A stretch of DNA of 64,000 nucleotides, taken from the NCBI RefSeq assembly GCF_900112185.1, contig NZ_FOKP01000027.1, positions 30,313-94,312 on the forward strand, read 5' to 3'. Positions 17,294-25,983 of the stretch are shown piece after piece. The notes beneath the pieces are model-generated. The model did not search any database. It was given only the letters and a program-made list of their open reading frames with translations, and was not told the DNA's origin. Position 1 is the first letter of the stretch. Each line of letters begins with the position of its first letter. Made by a program: the position numbers and the translations under genes. The stretch is from Allobosea sp. CRIB-10 (GTDB taxonomy: Bacteria; Pseudomonadota; Alphaproteobacteria; Rhizobiales; Beijerinckiaceae).

Positions 17294-18140
17294 GGCTCGC
17301 CTGCGATGGCGGGAGGCCGACGGTGCGGAGCACCCGCCGATAGTCGCGCGGCGCCATGCCGACATGGGCGCTGAAAAAGCGGGTGAACACGCTCTGGCCG
17401 GAGAAGCCGAGGCGGTGGCTGATGCTGGTCACCGGATCGCTCGACAACACGATCCGCTCAAGCGCCGCGTCGATCCGGGCGGTATTGGCGAAGATGTTTG
17501 GCGTGACGCCGACCTGTTGCCGGAAGAGCTTGAAGAAATGGGCGCGCGACAGGCCTGCCTCGCGCGCGATCCGGGCGAGCGCGCCTTCGGACGAGGTATG
17601 CTGTTCCAGCAATCGGCAGGCCCGCAGCACCCGCCGATCGAGGGCGCCTGCCGAGGTGTCGTGTAGCAGCGAAGAGACGAGCTCGGGTCCGATCGGCTCG
17701 CTGGAAGCCTGCGCCAGCGCCATCAGCACCGGGGCGAGATTGAGCTCGCGGTGCTGCGACAGCAGCATCTCGACCGCCTGGTCGCGCCAGGCGGCGAGCT
17801 CGCGGGTTATGACCAGTTCGGATGACGGGAAGACCAGCGAACCGGCCGACGGCATGGCCTGCGCCGCCAGCCATTCCGGCTTGAGATAGATGACGAGGAA
17901 GAGCCCGAAGGCGCCCGGCTGCTCCGGCTGGAAATTATGCGGTTCCCAGGGGTTGATCGCCACACCCATGAACGGATCGACCCGGACCATGTGGTCATTG
18001 ACGGTCACGAGGCCCCGCGAGCCCTCGAGAAAGAAGATCAGATGCGCTTCGCGATGCGCATGCACCACCATCGGGCGATCGAGATTGTAGATCGACACCC
18101 GTCCGAAGGGACCGTGGCAGACCGCGACTGCGCGACTCAT
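17286..18140 (-). CDS. AraC-family transcriptional regulator
   Basis: 284 residues. The N-terminal half is a cupin-like sensor (HAHREAHLIFFLEGSRGLVTV, then VAINPWEPHNF), a likely small-molecule pocket. The C-terminal 100 residues are the double helix-turn-helix: LARIAREAGLSRAHFFKLFRQ and ISHRLGFSGQSVFTRFFSAHVGMAPRDYRR. It is the first gene after the binding-protein gene and its stop overlaps livH, an unusual position for a regulator that implies autoregulation of the whole 18-kb operon. The inducer is probably the transported compound (inference). Confidence 0.9.
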   Translation of the reverse strand: MSRAVAVCHGPFGRVSIYNLDRPMVVHAHREAHLIFFLEGSRGLVTVNDHMVRVDPFMGVAINPWEPHNFQPEQPGAFGLFLVIYLKPEWLAAQAMPSAGSLVFPSSELVITRELAAWRDQAVEMLLSQHRELNLAPVLMALAQASSEPIGPELVSSLLHDTSAGALDRRVLRACRLLEQHTSSEGALARIAREAGLSRAHFFKLFRQQVGVTPNIFANTARIDAALERIVLSSDPVTSISHRLGFSGQSVFTRFFSAHVGMAPRDYRRVLRTVGLPPSQASHV

Positions 18141-18252
18141 GGCTCCTCGCGTAGCAATGCCCGGTGGACCTAAGGCTGCCTCATCAGGTGAGCCTTGCCC
18201 GACAGCGCAGGCTGATCGCGCGCGACGTCGTTGACCGGAGCGGGACGGCTGA

Positions 18253-18288
18253 CCGGACAGGACACGATCCTTGTCGCGTCCCGTCCGG
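18253..18288 (-). terminator. Hairpin after the liv-type binding-protein gene
   Basis: Read on the minus strand, CCGGACGGGAC pairs with GTCCTGTCCGG around a short loop containing a further CGA/TCG pairing, 19 nt beyond the TGA of the binding-protein gene. No clear U tract follows, so it may be a partial terminator or RNA-stabilising hairpin that keeps the periplasmic protein more abundant than the downstream membrane and enzyme genes. Confidence 0.5.
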
Positions 18289-18306
18289 GGAGTCAGTCAG
18301 TGGAAG

Positions 18307-19557
18307 TCAGGGCTTGCATTCCGGATTGGTCCGGGAGGGCAGCCCCACCGCCTTGAAGGCTTCGGCAGACAGGCCCATCGTCTTCGAGACATTCGGGACG
18401 GTCCGGACGAACTTGTTGGTGAGCTCGCCGTTCGGCGTCTCGACGACCTCGGTGATGAAGGTCGTCGCGATCGCCTGCCGGTCGTCGTCGAGCTTGATCG
18501 GCCCGTTCGGGGCATCGAGCTCGACCTTGGCGAGTTCCGCCCGGAACTTGGCGCCGCCGTCGGAGAGGTCGGCATTGACCTTCTCCAGACCCGTCGCCAT
18601 GCCGTTGAAGGCGTTGTAGTAATTGGTCGCGAACAGCGAGGGGCTGGCGAAGCGCTTGTCCGCCGGGAAGGCGTCCTGATAGGCCTTCACCCAGGCCTTC
18701 CATTTCGGATCGTCCCAGGCATCGGCGACGCCGCCCGAGGAGGGCGTGCCGACCAGCAGGCGCTTGGCGGCGCCGCGCGAGGACAGCACCGTCTGGTCGA
18801 CCATGATCGAGCCGCCGACGAACTTCGCCTTGCCGCCGGTCTGGCCGTACTGGTTGAGGAAGTTGACGGAGTCGCCGCCGCCGAGGCCGAGGAAGACGGC
18901 GTCGACGTCATCAGGGATGTTGGCGATGACCGAACCGAAATCCTTGGTTCCGAGCGGCACCCATTGACGCTGCACGATCTGGCCGCCGGCCTTGCAGTAG
19001 CCGAGGGCGAAGCCGAAGACCTGGGTATAGGGGAAGGAGTAGTCCTCGCCGATCACGGCGAGCTTCTTGTAGCCCTTGTCCTTGAAGACGTACTCGCCGA
19101 GCCCGGCCATCCACATCGCGCCGTTGCTGTTGAAGCGGAAATAGTTCGGCGACGGGTTGACATAGGTGGTCTCGAGCGCGCCCGACGACGCATCGACCAC
19201 CGTGACGTTCGGCACCGTCTTCGAGTAGTCGCGCATCGCGATGCCCTCGGAGCCCGAGAGCGGGCCTAGGATGAGCTGGACCTTGTCCTGCTCGACCAAC
19301 TTGCGCGCCGCCCGCAGCGCCGAGTCCGGACTGGCGTCGGTCGCCGCGATGATGAACTCGACCTCGCGCCCGGCGATCTTGCCGCCGCGCTGCTTCAGAG
19401 CGATCTGCGCGCCGCGGACACCGTCCTCGCCGCCCGAGGTCAGCGCGCCCGAGAGCGTCGCCAGCACGCCGATCTTGAGTTTTTCCTGAGCCTGGCCGGT
19501 GCCTCCGGCCGCAATCAAAGCGCACGCCGCGACGGCGGCCATCAGTGCCTTCCGCAT
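18307..19557 (-). CDS. Liv-type ABC transporter substrate-binding protein (periplasmic)
   Basis: 416 residues from ATG 19557. GGAGG lies 8 nt upstream of this ATG; an in-frame GTG at 19566 touches the Shine-Dalgarno and is rejected. A signal peptide (RKALMAAVAACALIAAGG..GQA|QEKLKIGV) is followed by the type I periplasmic-binding fold: IGVLATLSGALTSGGEDGVRGAQIAL and VQLILGPLSGSEGIAMRDY. It delivers substrate to LivHMGF encoded downstream. The ligand is unknown; the family includes binders of aromatic acids as well as amino acids. It is separated from the regulator gene by 166 nt containing a hairpin. Confidence 0.9.
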   Translation of the reverse strand: MRKALMAAVAACALIAAGGTGQAQEKLKIGVLATLSGALTSGGEDGVRGAQIALKQRGGKIAGREVEFIIAATDASPDSALRAARKLVEQDKVQLILGPLSGSEGIAMRDYSKTVPNVTVVDASSGALETTYVNPSPNYFRFNSNGAMWMAGLGEYVFKDKGYKKLAVIGEDYSFPYTQVFGFALGYCKAGGQIVQRQWVPLGTKDFGSVIANIPDDVDAVFLGLGGGDSVNFLNQYGQTGGKAKFVGGSIMVDQTVLSSRGAAKRLLVGTPSSGGVADAWDDPKWKAWVKAYQDAFPADKRFASPSLFATNYYNAFNGMATGLEKVNADLSDGGAKFRAELAKVELDAPNGPIKLDDDRQAIATTFITEVVETPNGELTNKFVRTVPNVSKTMGLSAEAFKAVGLPSRTNPECKP

Positions 19558-19641
19558 TGCATTCACCTCCCTGCGTGAACGGCCGCGCCGAAGGTGTCCA
19601 ACGGCGGAGCCGATGGCGGATTTTTATCCCGCTCTAAATCT

Positions 19642-19669
19642 AGGCTAGCACAGGCCGATCTACTGCCAA
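19642..19669 (-). promoter_or_regulatory. Weak candidate promoter for the liv-type binding-protein gene
   Basis: On the minus strand TTGGCA (19669-19664) and TAGCCT (19647-19642) are separated by 16 nt, about 85 nt before the start codon. The -10 match is poor, so this is only a candidate within the 141-nt gap between the MFS gene and the binding-protein gene. Confidence 0.22.
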
Positions 19670-19698
19670 GGTCGTAGATATTGCCGAGGGTCTGCTTT

Positions 19699-20901
19699 TC
19701 AGCGCCAGCCGCGGCGCCACAATGTGAAGACGCCACATGCGGCCAACTGACCGGCGACCAGCAGATAGGGCCAGTCGAAGCTCCCCGTCCGGCCGGCGAT
19801 GAGCGCGAAGACGAGCGGGCCACAGAACGAGCCGGCGAAGCCGAAGAGGTTCGCGGCCGAGGTGACGTCGCCGATCCGCGCGGGAGGCGCGAGCCGCGCC
19901 AGCTCCGCCATATAGACCCCGTTCCAGCCCAGGGACGTCGCTCCGATCAAGGCGACGCAGCCATACAGGGCCCAGGGCGGCCCCGCCGCTGACCAGACGA
20001 ACAGGATCAGCGCTCCGCTCGTGGCCAGCAGGAGCAGGCACAGCAGCAGCAGGCCCCGGCGCCAGCGGTCCGCCAGCCAGCCCAGGACGATCCGCGAGAA
20101 CGTGCTGGCGACGAGCAGGACGGCCACGAAATACCCCGCTTCGGCGAGCCCTTTGCCATGCTGCGTTACCAGATAGGTGGCGGTGAAGGCCTGGACGCTC
20201 GCTTGCGCGATCGAGAACGAGATGCCCATGCCGGTCACCAGCGGCAGCAAAGGGTGGGACCGGATGACTTCGGCCGACCGGCGCAGCGCCGAGGGCGACA
20301 GGAACATCCGGGGCCAGCGCCGGTTCGCAGGCCCTCTCTCCAGGTCGAGACGCCTCCGAAACGGCTGGACGGCGAGCAGGCTGAGCCCGACGATGGCTGC
20401 GATCAGCCAGATCGTCTGGGCAAACCCCAGCGCGACAACGACCGGAGCCACCGAGACGCCGGCGATCGCGCCGCCGAGCGGGACGCCGGCTTGCCGGATC
20501 GAGAAGATCAGGTTGCGATGCCGGGGCGGCGCCGTGCGCATCAGCATCGTGCTGCCCGCCGGATTGTTCGGCGCGGTGCCGAGGCCGAGCACCAGGGCGC
20601 CGACGAAGCCGAGCGTGGCGGCAGGCTGCGAGAGGAGGACCAGGCCCAGGCAGATCGCCGCGAGGCCGAGCTGCAAGGTGCGGATCGGGCCGTGATGGTC
20701 GAGCATCGGGCCGCCACAAGCCAGGCACCAGCAGATGCCCAGCGAAACGGCCGCGGAGACATAGCCGATGCTTTCCGGCGGCAGGTTCCAGCGCTGCATC
20801 AGGATCGGGCCGAGCAGCGGAACGGCTGCGGCGGCGAAGGAACTCACGACCTGCACGAGGAGCGTCGCGCTCAGGGCGCTCCCCCACAAAGGCAGCTTCA
20901 A
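19699..20901 (-). CDS. MFS transporter (TTG start)
   Basis: 400 residues with twelve predicted membrane segments in two six-helix halves, and the MFS motif A-like loop GGPMLDHHGPIRTLQLG between helices 2 and 3 and GWLADRWRRG between helices 8 and 9. The N-terminus points to an uptake or efflux carrier of small organic compounds. The start is TTG at 20901: a perfect GGAGG lies 7 nt before it, while the nearby ATG belongs to another frame. It is transcribed toward the liv operon, 141 nt upstream of the binding-protein gene, and may be independent of it. Confidence 0.88.
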   Translation of the reverse strand: MKLPLWGSALSATLLVQVVSSFAAAAVPLLGPILMQRWNLPPESIGYVSAAVSLGICWCLACGGPMLDHHGPIRTLQLGLAAICLGLVLLSQPAATLGFVGALVLGLGTAPNNPAGSTMLMRTAPPRHRNLIFSIRQAGVPLGGAIAGVSVAPVVVALGFAQTIWLIAAIVGLSLLAVQPFRRRLDLERGPANRRWPRMFLSPSALRRSAEVIRSHPLLPLVTGMGISFSIAQASVQAFTATYLVTQHGKGLAEAGYFVAVLLVASTFSRIVLGWLADRWRRGLLLLCLLLLATSGALILFVWSAAGPPWALYGCVALIGATSLGWNGVYMAELARLAPPARIGDVTSAANLFGFAGSFCGPLVFALIAGRTGSFDWPYLLVAGQLAACGVFTLWRRGWR

Positions 20902-21141
20902 AACACATCCTCCCAGCGCCTTCGCCGCATGGTCACGTCGGTGCAGCAGTCTTCGGCTGCGCCATCGGCTTGCGCTGGTCTTCGGAGAATATGCCGGCTT
21001 GGTCGAGGTCAGGTCCGAGCTGCCCGACCTGCAGGATTTGCATATGGCCGAGGAAGCGAACCCGGTCTTTCATCCGCCGATTGCAGATCGCTGCTCCGGC
21101 TCGCTCGAAGGTGATGCCGGAGGCACGGCCATGTCGGCACG

Positions 21142-21159
21142 ATTTGATCCAGATCAAAT
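21142..21159. promoter_or_regulatory. FNR/FixK-type box upstream of the globin chemoreceptor
   Basis: TTGATCCAGATCAA at 21144-21157 is a perfect match to the FNR/FixK/Anr consensus TTGAT-N4-ATCAA, extended to an 18-bp palindrome ATTTGAT..ATCAAAT. It lies 127 nt before the ATG of the chemoreceptor and about 240 nt from the divergent MFS start. The rest of the 383-nt gap (20902-21284) shows no convincing gene; TTAAT at about 21215-21219 could be part of a -10 element. Confidence 0.7.
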
Positions 21160-21284
21160 CGGCATCGATGCAGCTGCCACACGGTCCGGCTGCCCCTGTG
21201 ACAGATGTGAAATCTTAATCCTGGGTCCTCCAGAGCTCCTCACATCGACCGCGCGAGAGCGGCGATACGTTGAGGAAAGAACCG

Positions 21285-22805
21285 ATGTCTGCATCCGACG
21301 ATCTCGCCCGACGGCTTGAATTCCTGCAACTCGATGGAACCGCACGGCAACGGATCCGCAATGTCGAGTCGACGATCACCGCGGCGCTTCCAGGCGCGCT
21401 CGACGCCTTTTATGCGCAGATCAAGGCCTTTCCGGAGACCATGGCCCTGTTCCGCAGCGAGGAGCAGCTCGGCGGCGCCAAGACGAGGCAGCTCTCGCAT
21501 TGGGCTGGGATCGCCAAGGGCCAGTTCGACGAGACCTATGTCGCGGCCGTCACCCGTGTCGGCCAGGTCCATGCCCGGATCGGGCTCGAGCCGCGCTGGT
21601 ATATCGGCGGCTACGGGCTGCTGCTCTCGCAGCTGATTGGCAAGGTGCTGGAAGCCCGCTGGCCGAAGAGCCGTTTCGGCGCCAAATTGCCGGGGGCAGA
21701 TGAGCGGACGGCCGAGATCGGCGCCATCGTCAAGGCCTGCCTGCTCGACATGGATTATGCCATCTCGGTCTATCTGGAAGCTTCGGAGGCGGCGCGTCTT
21801 AAAGCGGAGGCCGGCGCGCGCGCCAGCGAGCAGGCCAAGGCGGCCGAGCGCGACAAGGCGATCGCCCTGATGAGCGAAGGCATGGCGGCGCTGGCGAAGG
21901 GCGATCTCACCGTCCGCATCGCCAAGGACATGCCGGCCGAGTACGCCGAGATCGGCACGCATTTCAACGACGCCATGGCCCGCCTCGGCGAAATGATCGC
22001 GACGATCAAGACGAGCTCGACCGCCATCGCCGCCTCCTCGCAGGAGATCAGCGACGGCGCGGCCGATCTCTCCGAGCGCACCGAGGAGCAGGCTTCCGCC
22101 TTGGAGCAGACGGCGGCGACGACGGAGGAACTCGCGGCGTCCGTGAAGAGCTCGGCCCAGGCCTCGCGCGCCTCGACGGCCCTCGCCGACGAGGCGACGG
22201 CGGTGGCGCGCACCGGCGGCGGCATCATCCGCGAGGCGATCGCGGCGATGGCGCGGATCGAGGATGCCTCGAAGAAAATCTCGGAGATCACCGGCGTGAT
22301 CGACGGCATCGCCTTCCAGACAAACCTGCTCGCGCTCAACGCCGCGGTCGAGGCGGCGCGGGCCGGCGATGCCGGGCGCGGCTTTGCCGTCGTCGCCGCC
22401 GAGGTCCGCGCCCTCGCCCAGCGCTCGGCCGAGGCCGCCAAGGACATCACCGGCCTGATCGGCACCTCCGGCGCCGAGGTGACCGAGGGCGTCCGGCTGG
22501 TCAGGCTCGCCGGCGACACGCTTGAGCAGATCGTCGGCGCGTCCGGCCGGGTTTCGGCGACGGTCGGCGAGATCGCGACTGCGGCGGGCGAGCAGGCCAG
22601 CGGCATCGAGGAGATGAGCCAGGCCGTCAGCCATATGGACGAGATCACGCAGCGGAATTCCGTGCTCGCCGAGCAGAGCGCGACCTCGGCACGCATGCTG
22701 CTGACGCAGATCGAGCGTCTCAGCCAGCTCGTTGCTACCTTCCGCACGCAAGGCGATCCCAGGCCGTCCGCCATGGCCCCCGCGCAGCGCAGCCGGGCGG
22801 CATGA
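21285..22805 (+). CDS. Globin-coupled methyl-accepting chemotaxis protein (aerotaxis-type, soluble)
   Basis: 506 residues from ATG 21285, preceded by GAGGAAAG; an upstream TTG in frame is not needed. Residues 1-165 are a protoglobin sensor domain with the proximal histidine H96 in RVGQVHARIGLEPRWYIGGYG. A HAMP-like linker with GDLTVRI precedes the chemotaxis signalling domain (about 245-490), whose hairpin tip includes IAFQTNLLALNAAVEAARAGD. There are no membrane segments, so it is cytoplasmic like HemAT. It should bind heme and O2 and signal through CheA/CheW, genes not in this window. An FNR/FixK-like box upstream suggests low-oxygen induction. Confidence 0.92.
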   Translation: MSASDDLARRLEFLQLDGTARQRIRNVESTITAALPGALDAFYAQIKAFPETMALFRSEEQLGGAKTRQLSHWAGIAKGQFDETYVAAVTRVGQVHARIGLEPRWYIGGYGLLLSQLIGKVLEARWPKSRFGAKLPGADERTAEIGAIVKACLLDMDYAISVYLEASEAARLKAEAGARASEQAKAAERDKAIALMSEGMAALAKGDLTVRIAKDMPAEYAEIGTHFNDAMARLGEMIATIKTSSTAIAASSQEISDGAADLSERTEEQASALEQTAATTEELAASVKSSAQASRASTALADEATAVARTGGGIIREAIAAMARIEDASKKISEITGVIDGIAFQTNLLALNAAVEAARAGDAGRGFAVVAAEVRALAQRSAEAAKDITGLIGTSGAEVTEGVRLVRLAGDTLEQIVGASGRVSATVGEIATAAGEQASGIEEMSQAVSHMDEITQRNSVLAEQSATSARMLLTQIERLSQLVATFRTQGDPRPSAMAPAQRSRAA

Positions 22806-22813
22806 GCCCCATT

Positions 22814-22836
22814 CCGGCCGGATCACATCCGGCCGG
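22814..22836. terminator. Bidirectional hairpin between convergent chemoreceptor and SDR genes
   Basis: CCGGCCGGAT and ATCCGGCCGG are perfect 10-bp arms around a 3-nt loop. The hairpin starts 8 nt after the chemoreceptor stop and covers the last codons of the convergent SDR gene, so it can act in both directions. A U tract is absent. Confidence 0.6.
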
Positions 22837-23608
22837 CGTCGACCTTGATGCGCTCCGAGGTGATCGAGGACGACTGATCGCTCGCCAGGAACAGGGCGGC
22901 GCGCGCCACCTCCTCCGGCTCGACCCAGCGCTTCAGCGCCGCCTTGTCGGTGTAGTTGACCCGAATGATCTCCTCGGCGGGCCGGTTCTCCTTGGCGGCA
23001 CGGGCGGCGATGACGCGCTGCATCAGCTCGCCATTGACCGCGCCCGGGCAGAGCGCATTGACCCGGATGCCGTCGATACCGACTTCCTGCGCCACCGCCT
23101 GGGTGATGCCGATCACCGCGAACTTCGTCGCGGTATAGGCGCTGCGCATCGGATAGCCGCGCAGGCCCATCAGCGACGACATGTTGATGATCGAGCCGCC
23201 GCCGCGCGCCCGCATCAACGGCACGCAATGCTTGATGCAAAGGATCGTGCCGCGGATGTTGATCGCCATGGTCTCGTCCCATTGGGCGATGTCGAGATCC
23301 TCGGCATTGGCGACCTGCCCGGTCACGCCGGCATTGTTGACGAGGATATCGACGCCGCCAAAACGCGCGGCCGTTTCCCGGGCGAGCCTTGCGGCATCGG
23401 TTTCCTGCGAGACATCGGCGGCGATGGCCTGCGCGCCGATCCCGGCGGCCGCCTTGTCGAGCGAAGCCTGGGAGCGGCCGGCGATCACCACCTGCGCACC
23501 TTCGTCCACGAACATCCCGGCGATCGCCAGGCCGATGCCGGTGCCGCCGCCGGTGACGATCGCGACCTTGCCGGAGAGGGCTGGAGCACGGGACGATAGC
23601 GATGTCAT
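22823..23608 (-). CDS. Short-chain dehydrogenase/reductase
   Basis: 261 residues, classical SDR. The NAD(P)-binding motif is TGGGTGIG near residue 20, NNAG follows at about 90, and the catalytic set is SS(L) plus YTATK. C-terminal part LASDQSSSITSERIKVDAGR is typical of 3-oxoacyl or sugar-alcohol dehydrogenase-like members. Start ATG 23608 follows GGAGAAGG. It stands alone, 120 nt downstream of the Ldh-family gene on the same strand, with its own palindromic operator-like sequence in the gap. Substrate unknown. Confidence 0.9.
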   Translation of the reverse strand: MTSLSSRAPALSGKVAIVTGGGTGIGLAIAGMFVDEGAQVVIAGRSQASLDKAAAGIGAQAIAADVSQETDAARLARETAARFGGVDILVNNAGVTGQVANAEDLDIAQWDETMAINIRGTILCIKHCVPLMRARGGGSIINMSSLMGLRGYPMRSAYTATKFAVIGITQAVAQEVGIDGIRVNALCPGAVNGELMQRVIAARAAKENRPAEEIIRVNYTDKAALKRWVEPEEVARAALFLASDQSSSITSERIKVDAGRM

Positions 23609-23656
23609 GATGCAGCCTTCTCCTCACGGCAATCGACCTTTGGTCGACTCTTTCGT

Positions 23657-23687
23657 TTGATATACAAGAACTAGTTTTGCATATCAA
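23657..23687. promoter_or_regulatory. Candidate operator upstream of the SDR gene
   Basis: TTGATATACAA (23657-23667) and TTGCATATCAA (23677-23687) form an inverted pair matching at 10 of 11 positions, and each half is itself close to TTG-N5-CAA symmetry. The AT-rich pair sits 49-79 nt before the SDR start in otherwise GC-rich DNA. The shape resembles GntR- or LacI-type operators; the cognate regulator is unknown. Confidence 0.5.
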
Positions 23688-23728
23688 CAAACCCTCTTTG
23701 ACCTTGCCCTGTCGACCACAGGCCGGTT

Positions 23729-24787
23729 TCAGCCGCCGAGAGCCTCCGGAATCGCGACTCCAAGGCGGCCGGCATGCGTATGCAGCAGGCGGAGCGTCTC
23801 CGCCGCCAATGCGCAGTTCCCGCCGAAACGCTTTCGCGCTTCGGCGGCGCGGTCGCCGGGGAGGCGGATCGGAGTAGTGCCCGGAGCCGTCTTCGACTGC
23901 CGGATGCGCTCGGCGAAGCCGGCAGCGGCGGCCTCATACTCGGCGAGCGGCCGCATTCCCTCGATCTCAATCGCCATGACCAAGTTGGCGCTGCCATAGG
24001 GCCGCGAGAGATCGCCATAGAGCGGCTGCACCTTGGCGCCGATCCCGCCGCCCGACAGGCCGCCGGCAAGCAGATCGACCATCACGGCGAGGCCAAAACC
24101 CTTCGCCCCCGCCGCCGGCAGGAGCACGCCCTTGATCGCCTCGGCCGCGTCGCGGGTCGGCAGTCCCTCGGCGGTCTGGGCCCAGCCCTCGGGAATGGGC
24201 TCGCCCTTGCTCGCCGCGAGCCGGACCTTGCCCATCGCACCAGCGCTCATGGCGAGGTCGAGCACGATCGGCTCGCCGCCGGTCGGGACGGCGATCGCGA
24301 GCGGATTGTTGCCGACGACCGCCTCGGCGCCGCCCGGAGCCGGCAGCATCGGGCGGGTATTGGCCATGACGATGCCGATCTTGCCGGCGAGCGCGATCCT
24401 GCGGGCGAAGCGCCCGGCCGCGCCGACATGGAAGGCGTTGCGGACGGCGACGATGGCCACCCCGTACTCAGCCGCGCGGGTGATCGCGATCTCGCAGGCA
24501 CGCTCGGCCGTGACATGGCCGAGCCCGTTTTGAGCGTCGAGCGTCAAGCGCGCGCCGACATCGACGACGATCTCGCCTTTGGCTGTGGGATCGACCGAGC
24601 CTCGCTCGATCCGCTCAAGATACATCGGCAGCTGGAGCAGGCCGTGCGAGGCAAGGCCCTCGATATCGGCATCGACGAGGGCCTCAGCCACCAAATTGGC
24701 ATTGTCGGGCGGCGTCCCGGCCGCCTCAAGCAGGGCGGCGGCGAAGCGGCTCAGCACCTCCGCGGGATAGCCGCCCGACGCCGGCAT
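23729..24787 (-). CDS. Ldh-family (malate/L-lactate-type) NAD(P)-dependent oxidoreductase
   Basis: 352 residues, normal for the LDH2/MDH2 family (yiaK, ureidoglycolate and sulfolactate dehydrogenases). Typical blocks are ADIEGLASHGLLQLPMYL near residue 50, IVAVRNAFHVGAAGRFA (catalytic His region) and GAKGFGLAVMVDLLAGGLSGG. It reduces or oxidises a 2-hydroxy acid. The start codon shares one nucleotide with the stop of the upstream binding-protein gene, so the two form an operon. Substrate is probably linked to what the binding protein imports. Confidence 0.88.
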   Translation of the reverse strand: MPASGGYPAEVLSRFAAALLEAAGTPPDNANLVAEALVDADIEGLASHGLLQLPMYLERIERGSVDPTAKGEIVVDVGARLTLDAQNGLGHVTAERACEIAITRAAEYGVAIVAVRNAFHVGAAGRFARRIALAGKIGIVMANTRPMLPAPGGAEAVVGNNPLAIAVPTGGEPIVLDLAMSAGAMGKVRLAASKGEPIPEGWAQTAEGLPTRDAAEAIKGVLLPAAGAKGFGLAVMVDLLAGGLSGGGIGAKVQPLYGDLSRPYGSANLVMAIEIEGMRPLAEYEAAAAGFAERIRQSKTAPGTTPIRLPGDRAAEARKRFGGNCALAAETLRLLHTHAGRLGVAIPEALGG

Positions 24788-25797
24788 CAGCGCACCGGCG
24801 GCGCGTATTGCAGGCCGCCTTTCGTCCAGAGCTTGTTCAGGCCGCGCTCGATGCCGAGCTTCGAGCCCGAGCCGACATTGCGCTCATAGACCTCGCCGTA
24901 ATTGCCGACCTGCTTGATGATCTGCAGTGCCCAATCCGGCTTCAGCCCCATCGACTTGCCGAGATTGCCGGTGGCGCCGAGCAGGCGCTGGACCTCGGGC
25001 GAACCGCTGCGCTTCTGCTCCTCGGCATTGGCCGAGATGACGCCGAGCTCCTCGGCGACGAGCATGGCATAGAGCGACCAGCGCACGATGCTGGTCCAGG
25101 TCTCGTCGCCCTGGCGCACCACCGGGCCGAGCGGCTCCTTCGAGATCAGCTCCGGCAGGATCACATATTCCGTCGGGTTGACCAGCTTCAGCCGATAGGC
25201 CGAGAGCGCCGAGACGTCGTTGCTGAAGACGTCGCAGCGGCCGGACTCGAAAGCCTTGGCGACCTGATCGCCGGCCTCGAAGGCGACGCCCTCGTATTTC
25301 ATGCCGCTGGCGCGGAAATAGTCGGCGATGTTGAGCTCGGTGGTCGTGCCGGTCGGCACGCAGACCGAGGCGCCGTTCAGCTCCTTCGCCGATTTGATGT
25401 TCAGCGCCTTGCGGACCATGAAGCCTTGGCCGTCATAATAGCCGACGCCGACATAGCGCAGGCCCATCTGGGTGTCGCGCGACAGGGTCCAGGTCGCCTG
25501 GCGCGAGAGCATGTCGATCTCGCCGCTCTGCAGGCTGACGAAGCGGTCCTTCGGGCTCAGCGGGGTATAGCGAACCTTGCCGGCATCACCGAGCACGGCA
25601 GCGGCAACGGCCCGGCAGATGTCGACGTCGAAGCCGCCCCAGCGTCCGGCCTCGTCAGGCACCGAGAAGCCAGCGACGCCCGGGCTGACGCCGCAAATCA
25701 TCTCGCCGCGGCCCCGCACGGTCTCCAGGGTGCCGGCAGCGGCCGGCAAGGCGCAGGCGGCCATCAGGCCGGCGATCAGCAACAGGCGTGTCTTCAT
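24787..25797 (-). CDS. Amino-acid ABC transporter substrate-binding protein, AapJ/BztA-like
   Basis: 336 residues with a signal peptide (KTRLLLIAGLMAACALPAAAG). The mature N-terminus TLETVRGRGEMICGVSPG and the following GGFDVDICRAVAAAVLGD are the typical start of AapJ/BztA general L-amino acid binders, and LKPDWALQIIKQVGNYGEVYERN is the family C-terminal block. No AapQMP permease or ATPase genes lie nearby, so it is an orphan binding protein that must use a transporter encoded elsewhere. Divergent from the aldolase operon across 186 nt. Confidence 0.9.
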   Translation of the reverse strand: MKTRLLLIAGLMAACALPAAAGTLETVRGRGEMICGVSPGVAGFSVPDEAGRWGGFDVDICRAVAAAVLGDAGKVRYTPLSPKDRFVSLQSGEIDMLSRQATWTLSRDTQMGLRYVGVGYYDGQGFMVRKALNIKSAKELNGASVCVPTGTTTELNIADYFRASGMKYEGVAFEAGDQVAKAFESGRCDVFSNDVSALSAYRLKLVNPTEYVILPELISKEPLGPVVRQGDETWTSIVRWSLYAMLVAEELGVISANAEEQKRSGSPEVQRLLGATGNLGKSMGLKPDWALQIIKQVGNYGEVYERNVGSGSKLGIERGLNKLWTKGGLQYAPPVR

Positions 25798-25983
25798 TCG
25801 GATTCTCTCCCCCCGAGTGTCATGACCGACGTTTCCCCGTCGGATCCCAGCGCGATCCTGACGGCTTTCCGACGCAGGGGGCGCGCACCTCGACTGATTT
25901 CGAGATGTGAAACGCCGGGACTTCCAGCCATATCCCGGAGAGGCGGTGCCATCATCGGGTCATCGACATCGGCACGGCAGACC

